DNA of 64,000 bases from the IMG/VR virus record IMGVR_UViG_3300044729_002487, positions 1 through 64,000 of that record; one strand, written 5' to 3'. The stretch's first letter is position 1, and every line of letters begins with the position of its first letter. Positions 36,799 to 44,879 of this stretch are shown piece after piece. The notes under the pieces were generated by a model. The model made no database searches, was not told the origin of the DNA, and saw only the letters and a list, made by a program, of their open reading frames with translations. This stretch comes from a virus. Position numbers and translations under genes: made by a program.

Positions 36799-36966
36799 AA
36801 AAATCTTAAAAAAGTTTTCCTAATTCGGTGGTTTAAACTCCTCGTGCAATATATATTATTGTAACATGATACTACGTTCCAATACGTAGTCACTCAAATA
36901 TTTTTATACTATCTATTAAGATTTCAAATAATCTTACTTCCGAATTAAATACGAGGAGCAAATCAA
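36799..36966 (+). promoter_or_regulatory. Structured leader of the scaffold gene with sequestrable SD
   Basis: 168 nt without a gene. Three local hairpins: 36847-36861 (5 bp), 36871-36890 (ACTACGT/ACGTAGT, 7 bp, loop TCCAAT) and 36917-36936 (TAAGATT/AATCTTA, 7 bp, loop TCAAAT). Two long-range 8-nt complementarities: TAATTCGG (36821-36828) with CCGAATTA (36940-36947), and CTCCTCGT (36838-36845) with ACGAGGAG (36951-36958), which contains the scaffold SD. The two pairings cross, as in a pseudoknot, or compete. A degenerate ATATTTTTAT at 36898-36907 could be an internal late promoter that leaves out the anti-SD strand. Confidence 0.6.
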
Positions 36967-37827
36967 ATGAGAGATTTATTAAAAGAAGCTATTGCTGACG
37001 CAAAAGCCGTAAGGGAAACTGCACTAGCTAACGCAAAAATTGCATTAGAAGAAGCATTCACTCCAAGACTTCAAAGCATGCTTTCTGCACGTTTAGCAGA
37101 AGAAGAAGAAATGGAAGAGCCTGAAATGACTGAAGAAGAAGAAATGGACATGGAAGAGCCTGTTGCCGAAGGTGATGAAGAAGATTACATGGCAGAGGAA
37201 GAGGAAATGGAAATGGAAGAAGGTGAAGACATGGAAATGGAAGAGCCTGTTTCTGAAGAAGAAGAGATGGATGCTGAGTTAGAAGAAATTCTTCGCGAAC
37301 TTGAAGGTAGCGATGAAGAGGAAATGACTGAAGAAGAAGAAATGGAAGAGCCAGTCGCTGAGGGCGAAGAGGAAGAAGAAGTTTCTATCGAAGAAGTAAT
37401 TCGTGCTTTACGTGAAGAAGAAGAAATGGAAGAAGAGCCAGTAACTGAAGAAGAGGAAGCTCCGGAAGCTGAAGCTGAATTGGAAGAAGCTATTCGAGTT
37501 ATCAAATTCTTAAAGTCTAAATTGAATGAAGTTAATCTTCTTAATGCAAAATTGTTATTCTCTAACAAGTTGTTTAGAAATTATCCGTTATCTGAAGCTC
37601 AGAAAATGAAAGTTATTGAAAACTTCGACCGAGCTAAATCAGTACGAGAAGTGAAATTAGTGTACGGTACAATTGCCGAATCATTAAAATCACCAAAAAC
37701 AAAACGACCAATGGTCAAAGAAAGCTATGCTTCAAAACCAAGCCGATCTACAGCTCCTAAAAAAGCTATCCTTTCTGAAGGAACTACATTGGCAGCACGT
37801 TGGAAAAAATTAGCTAATTTAAAGTAA
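36967..37827 (+). CDS. gp22: Prohead scaffolding core protein (gp22-like)
   Basis: 286 aa; T4 gp22 is 269 aa. The middle (residues about 45-175) is an extreme Glu/Met/Asp-rich stretch with repeated EEEEMEEPV-like units. It is flanked by helical ends; the C-terminal 110 residues (LNEVNLLNAKLLFSNKLF and onward) resemble the conserved C-terminus of gp22-type scaffolds. L-x-E sites such as LKE|A at 5-7 and many in the acidic part would allow degradation by the gp21-like protease. Very strong GAGGAG SD at 36953-36958, 8 nt before the ATG. Directly precedes the capsid gene, as in T4. Confidence 0.88.
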   Translation: MRDLLKEAIADAKAVRETALANAKIALEEAFTPRLQSMLSARLAEEEEMEEPEMTEEEEMDMEEPVAEGDEEDYMAEEEEMEMEEGEDMEMEEPVSEEEEMDAELEEILRELEGSDEEEMTEEEEMEEPVAEGEEEEEVSIEEVIRALREEEEMEEEPVTEEEEAPEAEAELEEAIRVIKFLKSKLNEVNLLNAKLLFSNKLFRNYPLSEAQKMKVIENFDRAKSVREVKLVYGTIAESLKSPKTKRPMVKESYASKPSRSTAPKKAILSEGTTLAARWKKLANLK

Positions 37828-37849
37828 TCGAGAAAAAGGGAAACAAAAA

Positions 37850-39577
37850 ATGAATTTGAATTCTTTATTACCTCATGATGCTCAAAGTACTCAAAACAAA
37901 GTTGCTATCGCTTTAGAAAAGAAGTGGCAACGTACAGGTCTTTTAGAAGGACTTGATAATGAGGTTGAGCGCAGAGGAATGGCGGTTCTATTAGAGAACC
38001 AAGCAAAACAATTGGTAACAGAAGCTAACGCAACTTCTACTTCTGCAAATGCTGAAGAGTGGGCTGGTGTTGCTTTACCATTAGTACGTCGTATCTTTGC
38101 TGAAATTGCAGCTAAAGATTTCGTTTCTGTACAACCTATGAACCTTCCTTCTGGACTAGTATTCTTCTTGGATTTCAAGTATGGTACCGCTCAGCAAGTA
38201 AAAGGATCTACCGCTGGTGGTAATGATTTTTTAACTGGCCAAGGACGTAAGTCTCAAGGTGATTCAGTATTTGGTATTACTGATGCTGGTGGTCTTGGAA
38301 CTGAGGCAGCTGGTGGAACTGCTCCATCCGAAGGTCTTTATGGTGCTGGACGTTTTGGTTATACAATCAATGACGTGACATCATCTACTTTCACATTGGC
38401 TAACTCTGTAACATCTGCTCGTACAGGATCTGTTGCAGTTGGTACTGGTGTATTCTCAAACGGTGGTAACTTAACAGGTGCTAGATTTGATTATGTTACT
38501 AACTACAATTCAGAATTATCTGCATCAGTAGTTTCTACCGGAGCTGGACCATTTACTATCTTATCAATTCCTACCGCATCATTGAGCAATCCTGACTTGA
38601 ATGGTCTTCGTGCATTCAACGTACAAGGTACTAACTTAGATGCTGTATATCCTGAATTCACTCGCCTTTCTAAAGGAAAAGGTCATATTGAATTCTTAGT
38701 TGAAGCTGATAGCGACTTGAATGCAGTAACAGTAATCTACCAAAAACAACCAGGTGCTGCTAGCCGTGGTGATTTTGAAGATCCAACTGCACTTACAAAT
38801 AACGTTAAAGCTGCTTATTTAGATATCCCAGAAATTAACTTGGAACTTCGTTCTGAAGCAATCGTTGCTAAGACTCGTAAGTTAAAAGCAATCTGGTCTC
38901 CTGAATTCGCTCAAGACCTTAACGCATACCACTCAATTGATGCTGAAGCTGAATTAACTTCTATGTTATCTGAGTACATCTCCCAAGAGATTGACCTAGA
39001 GATCTTAGACATGTTGATCCAAAATGCTCAGACAGTCGATCGTTGGTCTGCTAAAATTGGTTTTGAGTGGTCTGCCGCTTCTAACTCATTCGTTCAGTCT
39101 AATGCTACTGCTCAAGCATACAACCAAGGAACTTGGTTCCAAACATTAGGAACTAAAATCCAGAAAGTAAGCAACCGTATTCACCAATTAACAGTACGTG
39201 GTGGAGCAAACTTCTTAGTATGTTCTCCATCTGTAGCTACTATCCTTGAGTCAATCCCAGGATATGCTGCTGATACTGATGGTGATAAAATGCAGTTTGC
39301 AATGGGTGTACAAAAAGTTGGTGCTATTAATAATAGATTCCAAGTTTATAAAAACCCATACATGACTGAAAATGTAATCCTTATGGGTTATAGAGGATCT
39401 CAATTCCTTGAAACAGGTGCTGTATATGCTCCATATGTTCCGTTGATCATGACTCCATTAGTGTACGATCCTAACAACTTTACACCAAGAAAAGGTGTTA
39501 TGACTCGTTACGCTAAGAAAATGGTTCGTCCAGAATTCTACGGAAAAGTATATGTTTCTGCATTGGATACCATCTAA
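37850..39577 (+). CDS. gp23: Major capsid protein (gp23-like)
   Basis: 575 aa; T4 gp23 is 521 aa. The N-terminal propeptide ends QLVTE|A at 58-59, equivalent to the FLTE|A cut of T4 gp23. Next come the gp23-like LPLVRRIFAEIAAKDFVSVQ, then PMNLPSGLVFFL and, near the C-terminus, GVMTRYAKKMVRPEFYG. Codon use is shifted toward C-ending codons (TTC, AAC, ATC) compared with neighbouring genes, as expected for the most abundant product. AAGGG SD, and a strong terminator follows. Forms the hexamers of the shell; the vertex protein may come from the same or another gene. Confidence 0.96.
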   Translation: MNLNSLLPHDAQSTQNKVAIALEKKWQRTGLLEGLDNEVERRGMAVLLENQAKQLVTEANATSTSANAEEWAGVALPLVRRIFAEIAAKDFVSVQPMNLPSGLVFFLDFKYGTAQQVKGSTAGGNDFLTGQGRKSQGDSVFGITDAGGLGTEAAGGTAPSEGLYGAGRFGYTINDVTSSTFTLANSVTSARTGSVAVGTGVFSNGGNLTGARFDYVTNYNSELSASVVSTGAGPFTILSIPTASLSNPDLNGLRAFNVQGTNLDAVYPEFTRLSKGKGHIEFLVEADSDLNAVTVIYQKQPGAASRGDFEDPTALTNNVKAAYLDIPEINLELRSEAIVAKTRKLKAIWSPEFAQDLNAYHSIDAEAELTSMLSEYISQEIDLEILDMLIQNAQTVDRWSAKIGFEWSAASNSFVQSNATAQAYNQGTWFQTLGTKIQKVSNRIHQLTVRGGANFLVCSPSVATILESIPGYAADTDGDKMQFAMGVQKVGAINNRFQVYKNPYMTENVILMGYRGSQFLETGAVYAPYVPLIMTPLVYDPNNFTPRKGVMTRYAKKMVRPEFYGKVYVSALDTI

Positions 39578-39622
39578 TAGTTATTTAGTAATTGACAAAT
39601 GACAATTGCTTAATGCGAGAAA

Positions 39623-39646
39623 GGGAGGCTTCGGTCTCCCTTTTTT
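39623..39646 (+). terminator. Rho-independent terminator after the capsid gene
   Basis: Stem GGGAGGC/GTCTCCC (7 bp with one G-T pair) around a TTCG tetraloop, followed by six T. It ends the scaffold-capsid transcript and separates it from the fibre genes. An apparent longer reading frame crossing this hairpin is not real. Confidence 0.88.
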
Positions 39647-39669
39647 ACTATCGTAACACATGTAACTAC

Positions 39670-39677
39670 ATATTTAT
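39670..39677 (+). promoter_or_regulatory. ATATTTAT late-promoter-like element
   Basis: Perfect copy between the terminator and the next gene, 16 nt before its ATG. Its position just after a terminator is strong support for promoter function. Confidence 0.65.
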
Positions 39678-39693
39678 ATTAAAAGGAAAAAGT

Positions 39694-40095
39694 ATGTCCG
39701 CAGGAAGATATTCGTTTGTCATTGAACAAGGTGCAACTTTAGATTTAGAAATCGTTTATAAAGATGCATCAGGTACGCCTGTAAATTTATCCGGATATAC
39801 CGCTGCGATGCAGATACGAAATACTCAAGGCGGTTCGACATTATATGCTACATTAACATCGAGTTTAGGTAATGTATATAATAAAAAATCAGGATCGGCA
39901 TTTTTAAGTTTATCAGGAAGTACATTAGCAAAACCATTGGCATCAGGAAGTATTGGTGTATATATAGGTCACACTGTAACTAATGGATTTACGTTTAACG
40001 AAGGTTATTATGATTTAGAGTTAACTAATGGTCAAACTCGAGTTCGATTATTAGAAGGTAAAGTTCAAGTATTAAAGCAGGTGACTACAGTATAA
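39694..40095 (+). CDS. Beta-rich virion protein (baseplate/fibre-type)
   Basis: 133 aa. Start at 39694 chosen because of the AAGGA SD and upstream element; the frame is open further upstream, but that would run through a terminator. The sequence begins SAGRYSFVIEQGATLDLEI and continues with a VNLSGYTAAMQIR segment, typical of a small immunoglobulin/BppU-like beta domain found in myovirus virion proteins. It overlaps the next ATG by 1 nt. Probably part of the fibre or baseplate periphery. Confidence 0.6.
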   Translation: MSAGRYSFVIEQGATLDLEIVYKDASGTPVNLSGYTAAMQIRNTQGGSTLYATLTSSLGNVYNKKSGSAFLSLSGSTLAKPLASGSIGVYIGHTVTNGFTFNEGYYDLELTNGQTRVRLLEGKVQVLKQVTTV

Positions 40096-40595
40096 TGAGC
40101 TTATCAGTACAAAAAAATATTAATGATGTAAAAGTTACTCGACCGGCGTCGAATCTAATTATTACAGACAATAGAAAAGGTACTACGGTAACAGTTACTA
40201 AACCAAATGATGTAATTACTGTTACAAATTTATCCGGATTACAAGGAGCAGCTGGATTGCAAGGACCTCAAGGACCAGTTGGACCTGCAGGCCCTGTACG
40301 GCCATTTATTGCCACAGGAAGTATTTCTGCAAGTGTAAACATAGGCACGAATATCTTCTTTGTAAATTCAGGTAACCAAACGTTCTTAAACCTAACCAAT
40401 CAAGGCTCTTTTACGGTAGCGAGTAGTGCACAAAATGTATTCTTAATTAAGAATGTAAATACTAATGCTGCTATATTAACTGTTAGTCAGAGTGGTATAG
40501 TAAAATTTGCAACTCAATCGAATAATCCAATTGGTTCAACAACTGCAGGATCGATATATTTCACATCATCATCATTATTCATTGGATTAGAATAA
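40095..40595 (+). CDS. Short fibre-like protein with collagen-like segment
   Basis: 166 aa. Residues about 50-66 form a collagen-like Gly-X-Y run (GLQGPQGPVGPAGP). It is preceded by a beta region with tandem TVT/IT(V/D)N motifs and followed by a C-terminal beta domain. Collagen-like runs trimerise and are common in phage fibres. Translation is probably coupled to the preceding gene (1-nt overlap). Confidence 0.6.
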   Translation: MSLSVQKNINDVKVTRPASNLIITDNRKGTTVTVTKPNDVITVTNLSGLQGAAGLQGPQGPVGPAGPVRPFIATGSISASVNIGTNIFFVNSGNQTFLNLTNQGSFTVASSAQNVFLIKNVNTNAAILTVSQSGIVKFATQSNNPIGSTTAGSIYFTSSSLFIGLE

Positions 40596-40606
40596 TTGAT
40601 AACAGT

Positions 40607-40614
40607 ATATTTAT
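40607..40614 (+). promoter_or_regulatory. ATATTTAT late-promoter-like element
   Basis: Perfect copy, 26 nt before the 317-aa fibre gene, AAAGGA SD between. Confidence 0.55.
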
Positions 40615-40640
40615 TATAAATGATTTAGTAAAGGAATAAA

Positions 40641-41594
40641 ATGGCAACTTGGAAAAAGGTAGCAGTCTCGGGTAGTAATATATCTCAGTTCGTAAACGAT
40701 AAAAATTATTTAACATCGGTATCTGCACAGCATGCATTTTCAACTGCATCGTTTTTATCAACGCAGATGTTGGCAGGCGGATCAAATGGTAATTTAACAT
40801 TTGCTTCATCTTCTGCATCTGGTTTGAAAATTTCAGCTAATGCTGGTACTGATACCGTAACATTTAGTTTGAGTAGTGTACCTAATTCAAGCTTGGCAAA
40901 TTCATCCGTAACTATAGGCGGTACGGCTATAAGTTTAGGTGGATCATCTAATGGGCCATTTAGCGGACTTACATTAACTAATCTTAAAGCTTCTGGATCA
41001 TTCTCTGGATCGTTTAGAGGTAATGGATCTGGATTGACTGGTATTGCGACTACATTAAATATTAATGCCGGTACCGGTGGTCCAAGTACTGTTGCATTGA
41101 CATCGCAAACATTGACAGTTGCTGGCACTAGTAATGAAGTAGAAACATCTGTATCTGGTCAAACTATTACAGTTGGATTACCAAATGATGTAACTGTCAG
41201 CAATAATTTAACAGTTGGTGGTAACTTAAATGTACAAGGTACAATAACTTATGTTAACACTACTGATTTATTAGTTGAAGATAAATTCATTTTATTAGCA
41301 TCAGGTTCTGCTACAGCAGGCGATGGCGGTATTATAATAGACCGCGGTTCTGATGGTAACGGAAATATTGCATACGGATATGACTCGTCAACAGATCGTT
41401 GGGGATTCCAAAATGGTATCGCTGATTCATCTAATGCATTAGACCCAACCTCAGGTAACGGTGTAAATGGAGCATTTGTTGGATATGTATTCACAGAGGC
41501 AGCTCATACTGCAACAAAACCAACTACGGGTGAATTTGTTGTCGCCGGCGCTGTTTATACATCTACGGCGGGCGATATTTGGATTTATTCATAA
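40641..41594 (+). CDS. Tail fibre protein (WKKV N-terminus)
   Basis: 317 aa. The N-terminus ATWKKVAVSGSNIS is shared with the 679-aa protein at 42097 (PSWKKVITSGSNAS); this opening recurs in fibre proteins of T4-like phages and probably docks to the same virion site. The middle is Ser/Gly/Asn-rich with fibre-like repeats (GSFSGSFRGNGSGLTGI, then NNLTVGGNLNVQGTI). The C-terminal domain, from about residue 215, contains DGGIIIDRGSDGNGN. AAAGGA SD. A trimeric fibre is inferred. Confidence 0.65.
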   Translation: MATWKKVAVSGSNISQFVNDKNYLTSVSAQHAFSTASFLSTQMLAGGSNGNLTFASSSASGLKISANAGTDTVTFSLSSVPNSSLANSSVTIGGTAISLGGSSNGPFSGLTLTNLKASGSFSGSFRGNGSGLTGIATTLNINAGTGGPSTVALTSQTLTVAGTSNEVETSVSGQTITVGLPNDVTVSNNLTVGGNLNVQGTITYVNTTDLLVEDKFILLASGSATAGDGGIIIDRGSDGNGNIAYGYDSSTDRWGFQNGIADSSNALDPTSGNGVNGAFVGYVFTEAAHTATKPTTGEFVVAGAVYTSTAGDIWIYS

Positions 41595-41597
41595 AAA

Positions 41598-41807
41598 ATG
41601 ATACAACAAGTTATGGGAATAGTAAATAAAATTATATCAAAAAATGATAAAACTCAAGTTCTAGATCCGAACATTTTAACGGCTCCGGAGCTTGAGTTTC
41701 TACTTAATACTCTTCGCGGTACAACTATTAAAGGAGAGCAAGTAGAAATGTTTTATAATTTAGTTGTAAAAATACAAAATCAATATATAAATCAAACAGT
41801 AAAATAA
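41598..41807 (+). CDS. Small helical protein
   Basis: 69 aa, helical. The segment LTAPELEFLLNTLRGTTIKG is followed by VEMFYNLVVKIQNQY. It loosely resembles the next 63-aa protein (LxxLxxxTxxGKxAxxxxxLxxKLxxE), so the two may be ancient duplicates. No SD and only 3 nt from the previous stop. Similar small genes occur among fibre genes of related phages; function unknown. Confidence 0.5.
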   Translation: MIQQVMGIVNKIISKNDKTQVLDPNILTAPELEFLLNTLRGTTIKGEQVEMFYNLVVKIQNQYINQTVK

Positions 41808-41813
41808 TAAGTT

Positions 41814-42005
41814 ATGGACATGTTCTCAATCGATTTAACACCACAGGAAATTAGTGTGTTACGGCAAGCTTTAGATACGATTACATTAACAGGTAAAGAT
41901 GCAAAGTATATTGCTAGCCTACAAATTAAACTAGAAACAGAATTATCAGAGATTCAAAAACAGCTTAATACACCTCCTGTAAAAACAGGTAAAATCTCCA
42001 AGTAA
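41814..42005 (+). CDS. Small helical protein
   Basis: 63 aa. FSIDLTPQEISVLRQALDTI followed by TGKDAKYIASLQIKLETEL; two amphipathic helices. Follows the similar 69-aa gene by 6 nt. Perhaps a chaperone or a small structural factor for fibres, inferred only from position. Confidence 0.5.
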   Translation: MDMFSIDLTPQEISVLRQALDTITLTGKDAKYIASLQIKLETELSEIQKQLNTPPVKTGKISK

Positions 42006-42006
42006 G

Positions 42007-42014
42007 ATATTTAT
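42007..42014 (+). promoter_or_regulatory. ATATTTAT late-promoter-like element
   Basis: Perfect copy directly after the 63-aa gene; it would give an unusually long (about 75-nt) leader for the 679-aa fibre gene. Confidence 0.55.
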
Positions 42015-42021
42015 ATTAAAT

Positions 42022-42080
42022 GTTGTTGGCCGAAAGGAAGTGGGCACACTCACGGCATAGTGTTTGTAACCAACCGCAAC
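42022..42080 (+). promoter_or_regulatory. Structured mRNA leader of the 679-aa fibre gene
   Basis: GTTGTTGG at 42022-42029 can pair with CCAAC and GCAAC at 42070-42080 to close a domain. Inside it lies GTGGG-CACA-CTCAC (42040-42053, 5 bp with one G-T pair) and a CC-GAAA-GG mini-loop at 42030-42037. The sequence is more GC-rich than the surrounding gaps. The SD AAAAGGA lies just after the structure. Could be a regulatory leader or a stabilising 5' structure. Confidence 0.45.
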
Positions 42081-42096
42081 GTAAAAGGAAAACGAT

Positions 42097-44136
42097 ATGC
42101 CATCTTGGAAAAAGGTCATTACATCTGGCTCTAATGCCTCATTAAATTCTTTATATGCACCAAGCATTACTGGGTCTTTATTAGGAACTGCATCATATGC
42201 ACTAACAGCATCATATTCAAATAATTTACAAATATCGGGTTCAATTAACAATGTAAATTATATTGATTTTAATACTAGCGCATCAATCCCGCCATATCAA
42301 AATGGTAGAATATTTTGGGATAATACAGAAGGTGCACTATCTGTGTATAATTCAGAAGCTGATGTTACTTTACAAGTAGGACAAGAGAATTGGACTCGAG
42401 TGTATAACGATACTGTAGCTACTATCGCAAATGGAGCTCCAGTACGAATTATAGGAACACATGGCGATCATCCAGAAGTGGTATTAGCCGCATCCATACG
42501 AGTATCAGGAAGTTCTAATTTAGTTAATCAGATTTTAGGTTTAGCAACTCATGATATTGAAGCTGGTACATTCGGATATGTAACTACGCAAGGATTAGTA
42601 AGAGGTGTAAATACTTCAGCATTTAATGATGGAGATACTCTATACCTTTCTTCATCGGCAGGACAATTAACATCAACAGTACCGTCAGCACCTTATGAAA
42701 TCGTACCAGTAGGACAAGTTGTAAAAGCAAGTCCCGGAGGAAGTGGTATTATTTATGTTGCAGTTCAACAACCATTAGACTTTACAGATTTAAGTTCTGT
42801 TGCATTAGGGTTAGGAACATATCAAGATGGAGATATTTGGACATATTATGGCCCTACGAAACAATGGAGACATCAAAAACAACTTTCAGGCTCGTATGGT
42901 ATCACAGGATCATTATCAGTACGAGGTAACACCGGTGTTAACGTATTAAATACAAAAACATATACATTACGCGGATCCGGCCCTAGTGCTAGCGTTGACT
43001 GGGAAAGCCGTACATTAAATAATACAGCCGGTACAGCAGTTCTTAACTGGAGAACTTTACAAGGAAGAGATGCTAACAGCAAATTATCATATGAATGGAA
43101 TGTACGTAAATTATATGATGCAAGTGCCACTCAATCGATTGATTGGCGCATACGCACTGCATATGATACATTAGGCACAGGATCAGTTTTATGGAACGAC
43201 CGCCAATTAAGAGATTCGTCATTTAACAGATCCGTAGTATGGAGTACTCGAGTCACATATGACGATGGTAACCGCATATCAATTGATTGGAAAAACCGAC
43301 AATTAATTAATAGTTCTGGTACTATCGCGGTATTGGATTGGCAAACGCAACGAGCATTTAGCACTACTACGTCGCAATCCATTGACTGGAATAATCGAAT
43401 TTTAACTGATGATGGAACGCCGGCTGGAGGCGGGCCACCTCAGACAGCAGTTGACTGGCAAAATCGAGCGCTGAATGATTCGGTTGCTGTGACATCAATT
43501 GACTGGGCCGGTAGAGCTTTATATGATCCAGCTGGCATCCCATCAATTGACTATCGCGGCCGAGATCTCCTTGATTCCACCGGCATAACAGCACTGAATT
43601 ATAATATCACATCTAACGTATCCGCAGTTCAGCAAACTGCCTGGACACGTGCATTGATAGATATTCCGACTGTCGCTGAACCATTAGCATATTGGTCAAA
43701 TTATGGTAAATATCTTCCTACCGGTGAAATACTTGCCAGCGTAACATTTGATGGTTCAGTTGTGGATTATGATTTAGTTGGTATGCGTGAAGATGGAATA
43801 TGGTATTCGCAAGATGCCTCATCAGCAAATGTCGCAACAAAATTATTAGGATTAGCTTTTAATGTTGCCAATGGTGACAACGTATTATTAGAAGGTACTG
43901 CAGTCGTTGCATCTAGTTCATTTGGTAGTGCGTTTCCTAAAGTTGATAAGTTACAATTTGGTGCACCTGTATATCTTAATACAACATCATCTGCCGGTAA
44001 TTACATGTCAACTACGGCACCATCATTATCCGGTCAATTTGTACGAATAATAGGACATGTATATTATCGTAGTACAAATGATCCAGATTTCTATCTAATA
44101 AAATTTAAACCTTCACATGAGTGGTATGAGATATGA
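42097..44136 (+). CDS. Tail fibre protein with twelve SIDW-type repeats
   Basis: 679 aa. N-terminal WKKV docking-like segment; then a beta domain (about 60-250) of the kind found in phage structural proteins. Residues about 297-503 are twelve tandem imperfect repeats of about 16 residues with consensus S-I-D-W-x-x-R-x-L-x-D-x-x-G (e.g. SIDWAGRALYDPAGIP). A C-terminal domain follows (about 520-679, GKYLPTGEILASVTF). The repeats probably form a regular shaft such as a beta-helix. AAAAGGA SD. The stop overlaps the next start by 4 nt. Confidence 0.65.
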   Translation: MPSWKKVITSGSNASLNSLYAPSITGSLLGTASYALTASYSNNLQISGSINNVNYIDFNTSASIPPYQNGRIFWDNTEGALSVYNSEADVTLQVGQENWTRVYNDTVATIANGAPVRIIGTHGDHPEVVLAASIRVSGSSNLVNQILGLATHDIEAGTFGYVTTQGLVRGVNTSAFNDGDTLYLSSSAGQLTSTVPSAPYEIVPVGQVVKASPGGSGIIYVAVQQPLDFTDLSSVALGLGTYQDGDIWTYYGPTKQWRHQKQLSGSYGITGSLSVRGNTGVNVLNTKTYTLRGSGPSASVDWESRTLNNTAGTAVLNWRTLQGRDANSKLSYEWNVRKLYDASATQSIDWRIRTAYDTLGTGSVLWNDRQLRDSSFNRSVVWSTRVTYDDGNRISIDWKNRQLINSSGTIAVLDWQTQRAFSTTTSQSIDWNNRILTDDGTPAGGGPPQTAVDWQNRALNDSVAVTSIDWAGRALYDPAGIPSIDYRGRDLLDSTGITALNYNITSNVSAVQQTAWTRALIDIPTVAEPLAYWSNYGKYLPTGEILASVTFDGSVVDYDLVGMREDGIWYSQDASSANVATKLLGLAFNVANGDNVLLEGTAVVASSSFGSAFPKVDKLQFGAPVYLNTTSSAGNYMSTTAPSLSGQFVRIIGHVYYRSTNDPDFYLIKFKPSHEWYEI

Positions 44137-44855
44137 GTAATATAAGTAAAATAAACGGTCGATTAATTACGGCACAGACAGCGTCTTTTGCTCATAATGC
44201 AAACAATGCTATAAGTGCTAGTTATGCTCCATATACACCCGGTAATTTATCATCGGCACAAGCTCGAAGAACGTCGGGCTATACATTAACAAATGCATTT
44301 GCATCAATAACATTTGATCGTACAGATGTAGAAAATTATCCAGCTGTTATATCACATGATAATACTAATACAGATAGAATATATGTTTATTTAAATGGGC
44401 TGTATCTAATTCATTATCATGCAGATGTAGGACCTGGTACTGTAAGTGATTTTGAATTTGCAGTTTCAAAAAACGGTATTACCAATAATTTAAGTGGTAG
44501 TTTAACGGCCGGAAAAAATTCTAGTACAGATAAAGTAGTTGCAAGCGCCGATACCATGGTATTATTGAATGCCAATGATTACGTTACATTGGTAGCGCGA
44601 TATCCAGCGTCTTCTGGCGGATTAGCAAATAACGTTGTATTAAGCGTTACTAAAATGGAAGGTGTTGCCGGACCGCAAGGGCCATCCGGATCCGCCGGCG
44701 GTGTAACTCAGATAATTGCAGGTACTAATATAACAATATCACCTACCGGTGGTACTGGGGCGGTAACGATTAATTCAACAGGTGGAAGTGGAAATGTTGA
44801 TTTAGGTAAGGTATTGTCTATAACTCAAATTATGTATCCATTTTCAGGTTTTTAA
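44133..44855 (+). CDS. Fibre-associated protein with C1q-like beta domain
   Basis: 240 aa. The N-terminus is rich in Ala/Ser/Asn. Residues about 55-180 look like a C1q/TNF-type jelly roll (YVYLNGLYLIHYHAD, then NDYVTLVARYP). They are followed by a short GVAGPQGPSGSAGG collagen-like stretch and a beta tail. Overlaps the preceding fibre gene (ATGA). A trimeric fibre tip or collar element is likely by analogy. Confidence 0.55.
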   Translation: MSNISKINGRLITAQTASFAHNANNAISASYAPYTPGNLSSAQARRTSGYTLTNAFASITFDRTDVENYPAVISHDNTNTDRIYVYLNGLYLIHYHADVGPGTVSDFEFAVSKNGITNNLSGSLTAGKNSSTDKVVASADTMVLLNANDYVTLVARYPASSGGLANNVVLSVTKMEGVAGPQGPSGSAGGVTQIIAGTNITISPTGGTGAVTINSTGGSGNVDLGKVLSITQIMYPFSGF

Positions 44856-44862
44856 TATTTAT
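44855..44862 (+). promoter_or_regulatory. ATATTTAT late-promoter-like element
   Basis: Perfect copy overlapping the last base of the previous stop codon, 17 nt before the 152-aa gene. Confidence 0.5.
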
Positions 44863-44879
44863 ATAAAAAGAAAAAGATT

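Noticed and set aside
37185-37568. Minus-strand serine-rich open frame
   Set aside because: It is the antisense shadow of the Glu-rich scaffold stretch (GAA/GAG codons read as TTC/CTC and TCT/TCC in other frames).
39592-39693. Upstream ATG extending the 133-aa gene after the capsid gene
   Set aside because: The extension would be translated through the terminator hairpin; SD and promoter element point to the ATG at 39694.
42985-43606. Regular repeats that might suggest a CRISPR-like array
   Set aside because: Repeats are diverged, have a period of about 48 nt with no unique spacers, and are fully in frame within a fibre gene.
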